Shown here: positions 8,273 through 18,400 of the stretch, in pieces | Layout of the letters: every line of letters starts with the position of its first letter | Position numbering within the stretch: position 1 is the stretch's first letter | Assembly (NCBI RefSeq): GCF_013464485.1 | Contig: NZ_RAUX01000010.1 | Coordinates: forward strand, 122,795 to 186,794 | Reading direction: 5' to 3' | DNA length: 64,000 nucleotides | DNA from: Stenotrophomonas maltophilia | Lineage (GTDB): Bacteria; Pseudomonadota; Gammaproteobacteria; Xanthomonadales; Xanthomonadaceae | Notes under the pieces: generated by a model | What the model saw: only the letters and a program-made list of their open reading frames with translations | Databases searched by the model: none | What the model was told of the DNA's origin: nothing | Program-made: the position numbers and the translations under genes

Positions 8273-8901
8273 CGTGCACCTCCATTGCCGCCCGCGCGCG
8301 GAGCGACCACCAGCGTGGGCCAGGCAGCGCCCTTGGCCGGTACGATCTGGATCTCCACCAGCATCGGCAGGCGCCGGGTGTCATCCCAGCGCGGCATCCA
8401 ATCGGTCACCTGCCCGGTGCTGGCATCGATGCCGCGATAACGCAGCTGCACCGACTTCAGGTTCTCCACCAGTACCTCCGGCGGGCGCGGCGGATTCTCG
8501 GCAATGCGCTCGCCTTCCTGCAGCAACACCAGGTCCAGCAGCAGGCGTTGCTGGCCGCTGCGGCCGTCCACCTGCAATGCATGCAGGTACGCCCCACCGC
8601 GGCCGAGATAACCGGGCAGATCGGCGGCGAACAGCATGCGCTGCTCTTCGCCCTGGAAGAAGATCGGCTCGCGGGTGGGATCGGGCACTTCCAGCGGCGT
8701 GCGCAGCGCACCGGCCAGTTGTCGCCGCAGCAGGGCCTCGACCGCACGCATGCGTTCGCTCTCGGCGGCAATCTGCTCGCCACGCTGGCTGACCGCCATC
8801 GCCGACCGCACGCTTGCGAACGCCAACGCCAGGCCACCGGCCAGCAGCACCGTGGCCAACATCACTTCGACCAGAGTGAAACCTGAGGCCGTGCGCTTCA
8901 T
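8269..8901 (-). CDS. xpsJ: Type II secretion minor pseudopilin XpsJ (GspJ)
   Basis: A 210-residue minor pseudopilin with a classical type III (prepilin) signal: KRTASG followed by FTLVEVMLATVLLAGGLALA, cleavage after Gly7 and Glu at mature position 5. The globular part has ERMRAVEALLRRQLAGALR and a C-terminal beta-rich domain with VENLKSVQLRYRG. It belongs to the pseudopilus tip complex with XpsI and XpsK. It overlaps xpsI and xpsK by four bases each. Confidence 0.92.
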   Translation of the reverse strand: MKRTASGFTLVEVMLATVLLAGGLALAFASVRSAMAVSQRGEQIAAESERMRAVEALLRRQLAGALRTPLEVPDPTREPIFFQGEEQRMLFAADLPGYLGRGGAYLHALQVDGRSGQQRLLLDLVLLQEGERIAENPPRPPEVLVENLKSVQLRYRGIDASTGQVTDWMPRWDDTRRLPMLVEIQIVPAKGAAWPTLVVAPRAGGNGGAR

Positions 8902-9323
8902 CGCGCGCGCTCCAGGTCCGGCGGCAGCAGGCGCAGGCTGCGCCAGCGCAGCTGCTCGCGTTCACCCTCGCCCCAGCGGACCTGCAGCTGCAGCTCGGCC
9001 AGCCAGGGTGCGCCCGGCGATTGCGTCTGCGCCTGCACCATGTTTCCAGCACGCGGCTCTACCCAGGGTTGCACCTGCAATGACCAGCGATAGCGCCCCT
9101 GTTCCCAGTCACCCTGCTGGCTGCCGACCTGCAATGGCGAGGCAACACCGGCTTCGGCCAGCAACGACTGCGCATGCAGCACCGCACGCGTGCGCAGCTC
9201 GGCCTCGCGGACCTGCTTCGCGCCACCTGACAGGCTGCCCAGCAGCAAGGTCAGCGCCAGCCCCAGCAGGGCGAAGGCGATGATCACTTCCAGCAGGGTG
9301 AAGCCACGTGCACGCCGTTTCAT
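8898..9323 (-). CDS. xpsI: Type II secretion minor pseudopilin XpsI (GspI)
   Basis: A 141-residue minor pseudopilin with prepilin signal KRRARG-FTLLEVIIAFALLGLAL. A longer reading frame extends upstream into xpsH, but the ATG at 9321-9323 is chosen. It gives a six-residue basic leader and overlaps the xpsH stop by four bases, the spacing used throughout this operon. Cleavage after Gly and methylation of the following Phe by prepilin peptidase are expected from the family. That peptidase gene is not in this window. Confidence 0.92.
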   Translation of the reverse strand: MKRRARGFTLLEVIIAFALLGLALTLLLGSLSGGAKQVREAELRTRAVLHAQSLLAEAGVASPLQVGSQQGDWEQGRYRWSLQVQPWVEPRAGNMVQAQTQSPGAPWLAELQLQVRWGEGEREQLRWRSLRLLPPDLERAR

Positions 9324-9814
9324 GGCACCCGCCAGGGGCCGGAGCGGACTTCGCCGGTCAGCCAGCCGACGTCGACGCGCCATTCGGCACCGTCGCGCTG
9401 CAGGCGGATGCGACCACCACTGGAGCCGCCATCGGGATGGAACTCGATCACGCCCTGCCCCGGCGCGGTGGCCAGCTGCGCGGCGCCCTCGAACTGCACC
9501 TGCAGCTGTGCCGGCACATCGCCCTTGCGCTGGTTCGCGCCTTCCCAACGGCGTTGCGCAGGCTCGATCACGAAGCGCTGCGGCTCACCGCGGGCGATCG
9601 CCTGCGCGCGCACCATGCGCAGCTGATTGGCGATGTCCTTGCCGGCGCTGCGCAGCTGCATGCCGGCAAAGCCGCGCGACAGCCCCGCGGCAGTGATCAA
9701 GCCGATCGCCGCGATCAGCGCGATCACCAGCAGCATTTCCAGCAGCGACAGGCCCGTTGCGCGCCTGCCGTGCAGGCGCGGGCGAGGCAGCCGGCGCGGC
9801 AGGAAATGCGTCAT
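9320..9814 (-). CDS. xpsH: Type II secretion minor pseudopilin XpsH (GspH)
   Basis: A 164-residue minor pseudopilin. The leader is unusually long (about 21 residues, rich in Arg and Pro) before the cleavage Gly and the hydrophobic helix LSLLEMLLVIALIAAIGLI with Glu5. The globular domain shows LRMVRAQAIARGEPQRFVIEP, the strand pattern of GspH, and ends in a positively charged beta-sheet. It lies between the major pseudopilin gene xpsG, six bases upstream, and xpsI, with which it overlaps. Confidence 0.9.
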   Translation of the reverse strand: MTHFLPRRLPRPRLHGRRATGLSLLEMLLVIALIAAIGLITAAGLSRGFAGMQLRSAGKDIANQLRMVRAQAIARGEPQRFVIEPAQRRWEGANQRKGDVPAQLQVQFEGAAQLATAPGQGVIEFHPDGGSSGGRIRLQRDGAEWRVDVGWLTGEVRSGPWRVP

Positions 9815-9820
9815 GCCCGA

Positions 9821-10264
9821 TTACGGCTGGTAGCGGATGTCCGCGTCGACGCTGCTGCCACCGGACTTGCCGTCCTTGCCCAGGCTGATCAGTTCATACG
9901 GCTGGCCTTCGCCCGGCGCGCGGTATTCCAGGGCGTGGCCCCACGGATCGTTGAGGTCGGCCGGCTTTGCGTACGGGCCCAGCCAACCACCCACACCGGC
10001 CGGTGCGGTCACCAGATCGTTGAGCGAGCCGGGCAGCTTGCCGGTATCGATCTGGTAGTTGTCGACCTTGGAGGCGACGGTCTGCACCTGGGCCTTGGCG
10101 ATGTTGGCCTTGCCTCGATCAGCACCGCCCAGCACGCGACTGGCAACCAGGGTCAGCACCGCGCCGATCAGCACGATGACGATGATGATCTCCAGCAGGC
10201 TCATGCCCGACTGGTTGCGTGCGGCGGTGAAGGAAAGGCGGATTGGTCGACGGGAAGCAATCAT
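9821..10264 (-). CDS. xpsG: Type II secretion major pseudopilin XpsG (GspG)
   Basis: A 147-residue major pseudopilin that polymerises into the pseudopilus piston. The ATG at 10262-10264 is chosen, with AAAGGA six bases upstream; an upstream frame extension lacks a good ribosome site. The leader ends NQSG, followed by MSLLEIIIVIVLIGAV, with Met rather than Phe at mature position 1 and Glu at 5. The C-terminal half has the family core GSLNDLVTAP, DPWGHALEYRAPG and a calcium-loop-like end (LGKDGKSGGSSVDADI). A 49-base gap separates it from xpsF, the largest inside the operon. Confidence 0.95.
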   Translation of the reverse strand: MIASRRPIRLSFTAARNQSGMSLLEIIIVIVLIGAVLTLVASRVLGGADRGKANIAKAQVQTVASKVDNYQIDTGKLPGSLNDLVTAPAGVGGWLGPYAKPADLNDPWGHALEYRAPGEGQPYELISLGKDGKSGGSSVDADIRYQP

Positions 10265-10313
10265 GGTCGGTCCTTTCAGTTGCGAAGTGTCGGGGTTGCG
10301 TAGGGAACCATCG

Positions 10314-11534
10314 TCAACCGATGGCATTGGTCAGGTCGTACAGCGGTACCAGCACGGCCACGATCACCGCACCGACCACCGAGGCCAGCACCAGCGTGAT
10401 CGCGGGGACCATGGCAGCCAGCAGGCGGTCGATGCGGCGGGCGCTGTCCTGTTCAAACGTATCGGCAGCCTTCAGCAGCATGGTATCCAGGGCACCGGAT
10501 TCCTCGCCGACCTGGATCATCTGCAGCGCCAGGCGCGGGAAGCGCTTGCCACGCGACAATGCCAGCGACAGGCCGGCACCGTTCTTCACTTCGTCTGCGG
10601 CCGCTTCCACATCGGCGGCCAGCGCGCGGTTGCCCAGCACGTTGCGAGCGATACCCAGGGCACCCAGCAGGGGGACACCATTGCGCAGCAGCGTGCCCAG
10701 CGTGCGTGCCAGCCGCGCGGTTTCCAGTTCACCGAGCAGGCGGCCGATGCCGCGACGCTGCAGCAGCCAGCCATCCAGCGCCAACCGGAAGGCCGGTTGC
10801 CGTGCCTTGCGCTCGAAGAACAGCACCAGTACCGCCGGCACCACCAGCAGCAGCACCCACCAGTCGCGCACGAACAGGCCCAGCTGCAGTACCGCATTGG
10901 TGAACCACGGCAGCGCCACGTCCAGGCTCTCGTACATCTGCGCGAACTGCGGCACCACGTAGCCGAGCAGGAACAGCAGCGCGCCGCCCACCACTACCAG
11001 CAGGATGGCCGGATAGACCAGCGCGTTGATCACCTTGCCCTGCAGCGCACGGCTGCGCTCGAGGTAGTCGGCCAGACGCTGCAGGGTCTCGTGCAGGCTG
11101 CCGCCGGCCTCACCGGCACGCACCATGTTCACGTACAGACGCGAGAACAACCCATGCTGGCGCTCCAGCGCGGTCGACAGCGGCGCGCCACCGCGCACCA
11201 CATCGCGGATGTCGGTGATGGCGCGCCGCGAGCGTTCGTCTTCGGGCAAGCCGAGCAGGATCGACAGCGCGCGATCCAGCGGCTGGCCTGCACCCAGCAG
11301 GGTCGCCAGCTGCTGGGTGAACTGCAGCAATGCCGCGCCCTGCAGCGGCCGCTGGCGGAACAGGTTGCGCCAGTTGCTGCCACCGATCGCACCGCCATCT
11401 GCCAGCTGGGTCTCCATCGGCAGATGGCCCTGGTCCTGCAGGCGCGCGATCAGTTCGGCCTCGCTGGCTGCTTCCATCTGCCCGTCGAAGATCTCGCCGT
11501 GCGGATTCAGCGCTTTGTAGCGGAAGTTCGGCAT
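10314..11534 (-). CDS. xpsF: Type II secretion inner-membrane platform protein XpsF (GspF)
   Basis: A 406-residue polytopic protein, the core of the inner-membrane platform. Two homologous cytoplasmic GspF domains are visible. The first (about 70-190) has QQLATLLGAGQPLDRALSIL and the second (about 270-390) has ARTLGTLLRNGVPLLGALGI. Membrane helices lie near 170-195, 220-240 and 375-400. The N-terminus MPNFRYKALNPHGEIFDGQM is characteristic of the family. It starts 24 bases after xpsE. Confidence 0.95.
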   Translation of the reverse strand: MPNFRYKALNPHGEIFDGQMEAASEAELIARLQDQGHLPMETQLADGGAIGGSNWRNLFRQRPLQGAALLQFTQQLATLLGAGQPLDRALSILLGLPEDERSRRAITDIRDVVRGGAPLSTALERQHGLFSRLYVNMVRAGEAGGSLHETLQRLADYLERSRALQGKVINALVYPAILLVVVGGALLFLLGYVVPQFAQMYESLDVALPWFTNAVLQLGLFVRDWWVLLLVVPAVLVLFFERKARQPAFRLALDGWLLQRRGIGRLLGELETARLARTLGTLLRNGVPLLGALGIARNVLGNRALAADVEAAADEVKNGAGLSLALSRGKRFPRLALQMIQVGEESGALDTMLLKAADTFEQDSARRIDRLLAAMVPAITLVLASVVGAVIVAVLVPLYDLTNAIG

Positions 11535-11558
11535 GTCAGCCCCGGCGTCCTGCGCGCA

Positions 11559-13280
11559 TCAGCTTTCCTCGGTCACGCGCAGCACTTCCTCGATGGTGGT
11601 CTGCCCGCTCAGCGCCTTGGACAGGCCATCCTCGTACATGGTGCGCATGCCGGCTTCGCGCGCGATGCGTTCGATCTCGCCCATGCCATCGCGGCGCATC
11701 ACCGCGCGGCGCAGCGCGTCGTTCATCACCAGGAATTCCATGATGGTGGTGCGGCCCAGGTAGCCGGTCGGCGCCAGTGCCGAAGGCTTCGGACGGTACA
11801 GGTGGATCGGCCCTTCCGGTTGCAGACGGCGCAGCTCGAAACGCTCGATCTCCTCCGGCGAGGCTTCATAGCGTTCGGCGTGGGTCGGCTCCAGCCGGCG
11901 CACCAGGCGCTGGGCCAGGATGCCGTTGATGGTGGACGTGAGCAGATAGTCCTCCACGCCCATGTCGAGCAGGCGGGTGATGCCGCCGGCCGCATTGTTG
12001 GTGTGCAGGGTGGACAGCACCAGGTGGCCGGTCAGCGCCGACTGGATCGCGATGCGCGCGGTTTCCAGGTCGCGCATTTCGCCGATCATGATGATGTCCG
12101 GGTCCTGGCGCACGATGCTGCGCAGGGCGTTGGCGAAATCCAGCCCGATCTGCGGCTTGGCCTGGATCTGGTTGATGCCTTCGATCTGGTACTCGACCGG
12201 ATCTTCCACCGTGATGATCTTGACGTCGGCGGTGTTGAGCTGGCTCAGCGCGGTATACAGCGTGGTGGTCTTGCCCGAGCCGGTCGGGCCGGTCACCAGC
12301 AGGATGCCGTGCGGCTGTTCCAGCACCTTGCGGAACTGCGGCAGGAACGCGTCGGTGAAGCCGAGCCGGTGGAAGTCGAAGACCACCGTTTCACGGTCCA
12401 GCAGGCGCATCACCACGCTTTCGCCATGTGCGGTTGGAACGGTACTTACACGCAGGTCCAGTTCCTTGCCCTGCACGCGCAGCATGATGCGGCCATCCTG
12501 CGGCAGGCGGCGCTCGGCGATGTTGAGCCGGGCCATGATCTTGATGCGGCTGATCACTGCGGCAGTGAGGTTGGCTGGCGGGCTTTCGCCCTCCACCAAC
12601 ACGCCATCGACGCGGTAACGCACCTTCAGCCGGCTCTCAAACGGCTCCACATGGACGTCCGAAGCGCGCAGTTCCACCGCACGCTGGATCACCAGGTTGA
12701 CCAGGCGGATCACCGGTGCCTCCGATGCAAGGTCGCGCAGATGCTCGATGTCGTCCACCGCACCGCCTTCACCATCGGCGGTTTCCACGATCGCGCCCAT
12801 CGCGCTGCGGCCCTGGCCGAACCAGCGTTCAACCAGGTCGTCGATTTCCGCGCGCATGCCCAGCACCGGCGTGACCGGCACACCCAGCGCCAGCTGCACG
12901 GCCTGCTGCGGGTACGGATCGTGCGCGTCGGCCAGCCACAACCGCACGCCCTGTTCATCCAACGCCAGCGGGCAGACGTGGAACTGCTTGAGGAAGCGCA
13001 ACGACAGCGGCAGGCCCTCGGCCAGGCCCTGCGGCGGCGCTTCCGGCAGTTGCTTGCCTTCAAGCAGTGGCAGGCCCAGCACCTCGGCACTGGCCTGCGC
13101 CTGATCGCGCTCGGACACCAGTCCCAGCCGCACCAGCAGGCCCAGCAGGCTGCCGCCCGCCTCGGCGTGCAGCGGCCGCGCCCGCGCCAGGTCGCTTTCC
13201 TTCAGCCGACCACGCGCCAGCAGCGCATCCAGGATGCGACCTTCAGCGTTGTCGGCAGCAGTTGCAGCAAGCGCGTTCAC
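11559..13280 (-). CDS. xpsE: Type II secretion ATPase XpsE (GspE)
   Basis: A 573-residue cytoplasmic ATPase that powers pseudopilus assembly. The N1 domain (about 1-150) binds XpsL in the family. The motor has Walker A GPTGSGKTT at residue 331, an Asp box (ITVEDPVEY), Walker B (IIMIGEMRD) and the His box (GHLVLSTLHTN). Between VRRLEPTHAERYEA and GYLGRTTIMEFL, where most GspE proteins have a zinc-binding CxxC...CxxC motif, there is no cysteine at all. Translation begins at GTG (13278-13280) with AGGAG six bases upstream. It is the first gene of the operon; no strong promoter is obvious in the 136 bases before it. Confidence 0.95.
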   Translation of the reverse strand: MNALAATAADNAEGRILDALLARGRLKESDLARARPLHAEAGGSLLGLLVRLGLVSERDQAQASAEVLGLPLLEGKQLPEAPPQGLAEGLPLSLRFLKQFHVCPLALDEQGVRLWLADAHDPYPQQAVQLALGVPVTPVLGMRAEIDDLVERWFGQGRSAMGAIVETADGEGGAVDDIEHLRDLASEAPVIRLVNLVIQRAVELRASDVHVEPFESRLKVRYRVDGVLVEGESPPANLTAAVISRIKIMARLNIAERRLPQDGRIMLRVQGKELDLRVSTVPTAHGESVVMRLLDRETVVFDFHRLGFTDAFLPQFRKVLEQPHGILLVTGPTGSGKTTTLYTALSQLNTADVKIITVEDPVEYQIEGINQIQAKPQIGLDFANALRSIVRQDPDIIMIGEMRDLETARIAIQSALTGHLVLSTLHTNNAAGGITRLLDMGVEDYLLTSTINGILAQRLVRRLEPTHAERYEASPEEIERFELRRLQPEGPIHLYRPKPSALAPTGYLGRTTIMEFLVMNDALRRAVMRRDGMGEIERIAREAGMRTMYEDGLSKALSGQTTIEEVLRVTEES

Positions 13281-13353
13281 GTGACTCTCCTGTCAATCGG
13301 CTCGACTTTAGCAGTTAAGCCATGATTTCCGCCGCCCCTCCACCACCTTTCGT

Positions 13354-13394
13354 AAAAAGACGAAGCCCGTCACATGCAGTGACGGGCTTCGCCC
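13354..13394 (-). terminator. Rho-independent terminator of the protease gene
   Basis: A 13-bp perfect stem (CGAAGCCCGTCAC, 13361-13373 with 13379-13391) and a five-base loop. On the minus strand it is followed by TCTTTTTACG, the U-tract side. It lies 23 bases after the protease stop and shields xpsE from read-through. Confidence 0.85.
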
Positions 13395-13416
13395 ATTCAA
13401 CTACAGCAGCGCGTGC

Positions 13417-15294
13417 TTACTGCGTGGCAAGAATGCTCACCCCGTTGTAGGCCGCTTCGCCCACTACCTTGATGTAGTAGGTTGCCGCCACCGGCTTGTT
13501 CACCCGCACCGTCTCGGACGTGCCCGGCCGGGTGGACTTCGCGTCGTTGTCGCTGGCGCTCGGCTCACGCCCCTGGGCAATGTAGACCGAGACGTTGCCG
13601 GTGCCGCCGTAGGTGATGACGCTGAACTGCTTGCCGGCCGCGGCCTCGAAGCTGTACAGGCGGCTGCTGCCCGCAGCACCGTTCAGGCCACCAACGGCGG
13701 CCTTGTTGGTCAGCGGCGTCGCCACCGGCCCGCAGTTCTCGGTGCACGGCTCTTCCAGTGCCTTGGCCAGCGCGGCCTTCGCATCAAGAATACCGGTGCC
13801 GATCGGGGTGGCAGCGGGAATGGTGACCGGGAACGGACGTGCGGTTTCCTTCAGCAGGGTACGCATCGCCGCCGGGGTCAGCGGATCCTTGCCCTTGGCG
13901 ATCAGCGCGCTCTGCACCAGTGCGGCAACGGCGGCCACGTGCGGCGAGGCCATCGAGGTACCGCCCATGCCCATGTAGCCCGGCGTGCCGGATTCCGGCG
14001 TGGTGGCCGCATTGGAGCCGGTCTGCCAGATGTAGCCACCCGGGTTGCCGTCGACACTGCCACCACCGCCCGGACCGGACAGGTCCACGCGGGTACCGTA
14101 GTTGGAGTAGTAGGTGATGCCACCGGTGATGCGGGTGGCACCCACGGTCACCACACCTTCGCAGCTGGCCGGGCGGTACTTGGACGCGTTGTCGGCTTCG
14201 TTGCCGGCGGCCACCACCACGGTGGTGCTACGCGAGATCGCACCATTGATGGCGTCCTGGTAGGCGCTGCCGCAGGGGCCGCTGCCGCCCAGGCTCATGT
14301 TGATGATCTCGGCCGGGTTGGTATTGGCCGGAATGCCCGCGACGGTACCACCGGACGCCCACACCACGGCATCGGCGATGTCGGACAGGTAGCCACCGCA
14401 TTTGCCCAGCACGCGGACCGGCAGTACCTTGGCCTTGTAGGCAACGCCGGCCATGCCGACGCCGTTGTTGGTCTGCTCAGCCACGGTGCCAGCGACGTGC
14501 GTGCCATGCCAGGAACTGTCTTCGGCCAGCGAGCCGTCGTAGCACTCGTTATCGTTCTCGACCCAGTCGCCGTAGTCCTGTGCACCCGGTACGCGATCAT
14601 TGGTCGGGCGGCGCGAGGTCTCCGCGTCGCTGATGAAGTCGTAGCCTTCCAGCAGGTTGCCGACCAGGTCGGGATGCTGCGGCAGGATGCCGGTGTCGAT
14701 CACCGCCACCACGATGCCCTCACCCTGCGAAACGTCCCACGCGGCCGGTGCGTTGATGCCGCCGACCGCATTGTGCAGGTGCCACTGGTTCTGCTGGTAG
14801 AAGGGGTCGTTGGGTACCAGTGCCGGCTGCACGTTGCCGGCGCGCAGCTCGGTGCGGCGCAGCTTCACGTCCGCTTCGGCGTACTGCACCGACGGATCGG
14901 CCTGCAGTTCCTTCAGCACACGCTGCAGTTCGGCCGGGGCCAGGCGGCCCTGCACACGGACCAGATCGGCACCGGTTGCCAGCTTGCGTACCACCTGCGG
15001 GCCGAGCGTGCTTGCACGGGACATACCGCCGGACAGGCTGGCACGGGTCAATGCGGACTGCACGGTGGACAGCTTGGCCGAACGGTCACTGGCTGCAGCG
15101 GTACCGGCGCGGTACTTGACGATGATGCGCTCGGCTCCCGGCTGCGCGGTGCTGGCCTGGCGCACCGGTTCACGGGTCGGCAGGCCGGCGGCGTGGACGG
15201 CACCGACGGCCGTCATCGACAGCACAGCGGCGGCAAGCACATTGATGCGAAGGTTCTGCTTCTTGATCACGTCGAAATTCCTCTTCTGGGTCAT
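13417..15294 (-). CDS. Secreted subtilisin-family (S8) serine protease
   Basis: A 625-residue pre-pro-protease. The signal peptide (about 1-36) ends AVGAVHA. An inhibitor-I9-like propeptide follows (ERIIVKYRAG at about 55, then LKELQADPSVQYAEADV). The catalytic domain has the triad Asp200 (VVAVIDTG), His263 (WHGTHVAGT) and Ser447 (GGTSMASPHVAA), with the oxyanion Asn in VVVAAGNEADN. A C-terminal pre-peptidase (PPC) beta domain begins near residue 540 (SRLYSFEAAAGKQFSV). It resembles the extracellular StmPr proteases of S. maltophilia, which are exported by Xps; the xps operon begins 137 bases beyond its stop. The start is uncertain. The ATG at 15294 gives a standard signal, while ATG 15318 has AAGGA upstream and adds eight residues. 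Confidence 0.9.
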   Translation of the reverse strand: MTQKRNFDVIKKQNLRINVLAAAVLSMTAVGAVHAAGLPTREPVRQASTAQPGAERIIVKYRAGTAAASDRSAKLSTVQSALTRASLSGGMSRASTLGPQVVRKLATGADLVRVQGRLAPAELQRVLKELQADPSVQYAEADVKLRRTELRAGNVQPALVPNDPFYQQNQWHLHNAVGGINAPAAWDVSQGEGIVVAVIDTGILPQHPDLVGNLLEGYDFISDAETSRRPTNDRVPGAQDYGDWVENDNECYDGSLAEDSSWHGTHVAGTVAEQTNNGVGMAGVAYKAKVLPVRVLGKCGGYLSDIADAVVWASGGTVAGIPANTNPAEIINMSLGGSGPCGSAYQDAINGAISRSTTVVVAAGNEADNASKYRPASCEGVVTVGATRITGGITYYSNYGTRVDLSGPGGGGSVDGNPGGYIWQTGSNAATTPESGTPGYMGMGGTSMASPHVAAVAALVQSALIAKGKDPLTPAAMRTLLKETARPFPVTIPAATPIGTGILDAKAALAKALEEPCTENCGPVATPLTNKAAVGGLNGAAGSSRLYSFEAAAGKQFSVITYGGTGNVSVYIAQGREPSASDNDAKSTRPGTSETVRVNKPVAATYYIKVVGEAAYNGVSILATQ

Positions 15295-15390
15295 GGATCG
15301 AACCAACACTGCGGCCATCATTCCTTGACGACTCCCGGCCGGCCCAGCCGGGATTGCCGTGACCTCCCCCCAGGCCCTCATTGCAGATGC

Positions 15391-15418
15391 TGCGCCGGCG
15401 TGGGTGGCCGCCGGCGCA
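15391..15418 (-). terminator. Hairpin after the adhesin gene, possible terminator
   Basis: A perfect 10-bp stem (TGCGCCGGCG, 15391-15400 with 15409-15418) and an eight-base loop start eleven bases after the adhesin stop codon. There is no U-tract on the minus strand, so intrinsic termination is uncertain. It also lies in the upstream region of the protease gene. Confidence 0.4.
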
Positions 15419-15428
15419 ATGGAGTGGC

Positions 15429-18400
15429 TTACCAGCCGAAGCCGGCACCGACGCCAACCGAACTGTCGTCGCTGCTGAACGCACCACCGAAGGTGACCGT
15501 GGCGCGATCGCTGATTGCGCGCTGGTAACCCAGCGACAACGCCGATTCGCCGCCCTGGAAACCGATGCCGACGCCGACACGGTTCTGGGTGCGGATACCG
15601 GCGGCACTGGTGGCCATGTTGAGCATCGCAGCGCTCATCGCGCCCTGGCGGTCGATGCGGCGATCCATGTGCCGCAGGCGACCATCGATTTCGCCCTTGA
15701 ACACATCGAAGCTGTCGGCCACGGCCTGGACGCGGCTGTCGGTGTAGCTGTTGGCCGTGGCCATGCCACGGTCCAGCTGCCCCTTGTTGACCGCATCGGT
15801 GGCCGTGGTGCCGGCGGCGACATTGGTGACCTGGCGCTCATTGCCTTCGCTGCCCACCGAGACCGTGTTGGCACGATCGGCAACCGAGCCCTGGCCCAGC
15901 GCCACCGCGTTCGCAGCGGTTGCGCTGGCCCCCTGGCCGATGGCGGTGGACGAGGCGCCGCTGGCGACGGCACCCTCGCCCATGGCAACGGCATTGAGGC
16001 CCGACGCCGGGGTGCCGACCGGGATGCCTGCACCGGCAGCGGCGGCAGTGGGCGTGCCCTGCACGCGCGCCGTGCCGGCCGTTGCAGGTGCATCAGCGGC
16101 GCTGGCCAGCGGGCTGTCATCCAGCGGAGTGCTCATTGCGCGCAGGCTGGCGGTCCCGGCACGCGTGCCACCGGCCGTGCGACGGTCGATTTCGCTGACC
16201 TTGCGGTCCAGCGCGCCCAGCGCATCGCCGACGTTGCTGTAGGTGGCGCCCTGGATCACGTAGTTGGGCGCCACGAACACACCCTGCATGCCGACGCTGG
16301 CACCGCCACCGAGGAAACTGGCCGCATCGCTGAGCGACTGGAACAGTTGTCCGCCATTGATGGCCTGACGGCTGCCGGCGGCAATGCTGCCTGCCCCGAC
16401 GTTGTCGATGGTGGTGCCCTGGAAGCCGGACAAGGTCAGGCGGTCACGGCTGGCGTCGTCATAGCCGACCGCGCTGGCCGCCGTGGTTTCCACGGTGGCG
16501 ATGCGCGAATCGAAATCTCCCACCCGGGTCTCCACTGCGCCGACACGCTGGTTGGTGACGTTGAGCTGCGAGCCCGTGATGGCATCGCTGCTGCCGGCAG
16601 CGATGCGGCCGTCGGCCACGTTGACGATGCGGCGCGTGGCCGGGCCGTCGGTGCCATTGCCGCCACCGACCGATACCACGTTGGCATCCAGTGCACGCGA
16701 GCCCGCACCCAGCGCTACCGAGTTGGCACCGGACGCGCCGGCACTGGTGCCCAATGCAAGTGCACCGTTGCCGATGGCCGCCGCGTTGGCACCCAGCGCA
16801 TTGCTGCGTGCACCCGTGGCGCTGGCCGCAGACCCGATGGCCGCAGCATCGTTACCGCTGGCACTGGCACTGCCCGCGCCGGTGGCCTTGACGTAACGCG
16901 CCGTGCCATCGGCGGTAGCGGCAACGGCGTCCAGCTGGCCGCGGTTGACCGCATCGGTACGTTCGGTACCGGCAGCGACACGGGTGATCTGGCGATCACT
17001 GGTGCTGCTGCCCACCGATACGGTGTTGGCGCGGTCGGCGACCGAACCTGCGCCCAACGCCACGCTACCTGCGGCACTGGCGGTTGCACTCACACCCACC
17101 GCCGTGGCATTGGCGCCGGCGGCCTGGCTGCCGTAGCCGGCCGCGGTCGCCAGGCGACCGCTGGCCTCGGCATAGCTGCCCAGCGCAGAGGCACCATCGG
17201 CCGAGGCACTGGCGCGGAAACCACTGGCCTGCGACTGGGTGCCGCTGGCGATGGCCTGCGCACCGCTGGCAGTACTGTAGGCGCCCTTGGCCTGGGCACC
17301 GGCACCGGTGGCGCTGGCACCCAGTTCGGTGGCGCTGGCACCGCTGCCCAGGGCTACGCTGTCGGCACCTCCGGCTTCGGCCGCGTTACCCAGTGCCGCC
17401 GCATTGTTGCCGGTGGCCAGCGCGTCGAAGCCTACCGCGGTGGCATTGGCGGCCATGGCATTGGCACCGCTGCCCAGCGCGGTGGCGCCGTTGCCGATGG
17501 CGTTGGCCGCGTTGCCGGCAGCCAGTGCGTTGTCGCCGTCGACCAGTGCACCGGCCTCGCCATCGGCATTGCCGCTGGCCTGGAACTGCCGGCTGGTCTT
17601 GTCGGCGACGCTGGCGACCGCATCCAACTGGCCCTTGTTCACCGCATCGGTGGCTTCGGTGCCGGCCGCGACGTGGGTCACCTGGCGCTCACCACCGGCC
17701 TTGCCGACGGCCACGGTGTTGTCACGGTCAGCCTTGGAGCCGGCGCCGAGCGCGACGCTGTTACTGCCATTGGCGGTGGCGTTTGCACCCAGCGCGATGG
17801 CGCTGCTGCCTGCCGCCCACGAGTTCCAGCCGATGGCCGTGGCGTAGTCTTCGGTGGCCCACGCACCCGCACCAAAGGCTGCCGCACCGGTGCCGCTGGC
17901 ACGCGACGGGATCAGGCCGAAGAAGGTGCTACCACCGATGGCCACGCTCTCCTCACCACTGGCCTCGCTGGACTGGCCCACGGCGACGGCACCGGTACCG
18001 GCCGCGGCGGCGCCGAAACCGACTGCCGTGGTGTTGGCACCGCTGGCTGCCGAACCGTAGCCCAGGGCAGTACCGAGGCGACCGCTGGCTTCGGAATAGC
18101 CACCCACTGCGGTGGTGCCATCAGCCGAAGCCGTGCTGCGGAAACCACTGGCGAGCGCCTGCCCGCCGCTGGCATTGGCTTCGGTACCTGTGGCCGTGCT
18201 GTAGGCACCGCTGGCCTGTGCACGCGCGCCCACCGCGCTTGCGCCGACCTCGCTGGCGCTGGCACCGCTGCCCAGGGCCAGGCTGTCTTCGCCGGTAGCC
18301 TGCGCCGTGCTGCCCAGTGCAGCGGCGTTGCTGCCGGTGGCCAGTGCATCGATGCCGACGGCGGTGGCGTTGGCCGCCAGCGCGTTGGCACCACTGCCCA

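Noticed and set aside
10059-13325. A 1088-codon open frame opposite xpsF and xpsE
   Set aside because: It spans two real genes and their gap on the other strand and has no ribosome site or recognisable domain.
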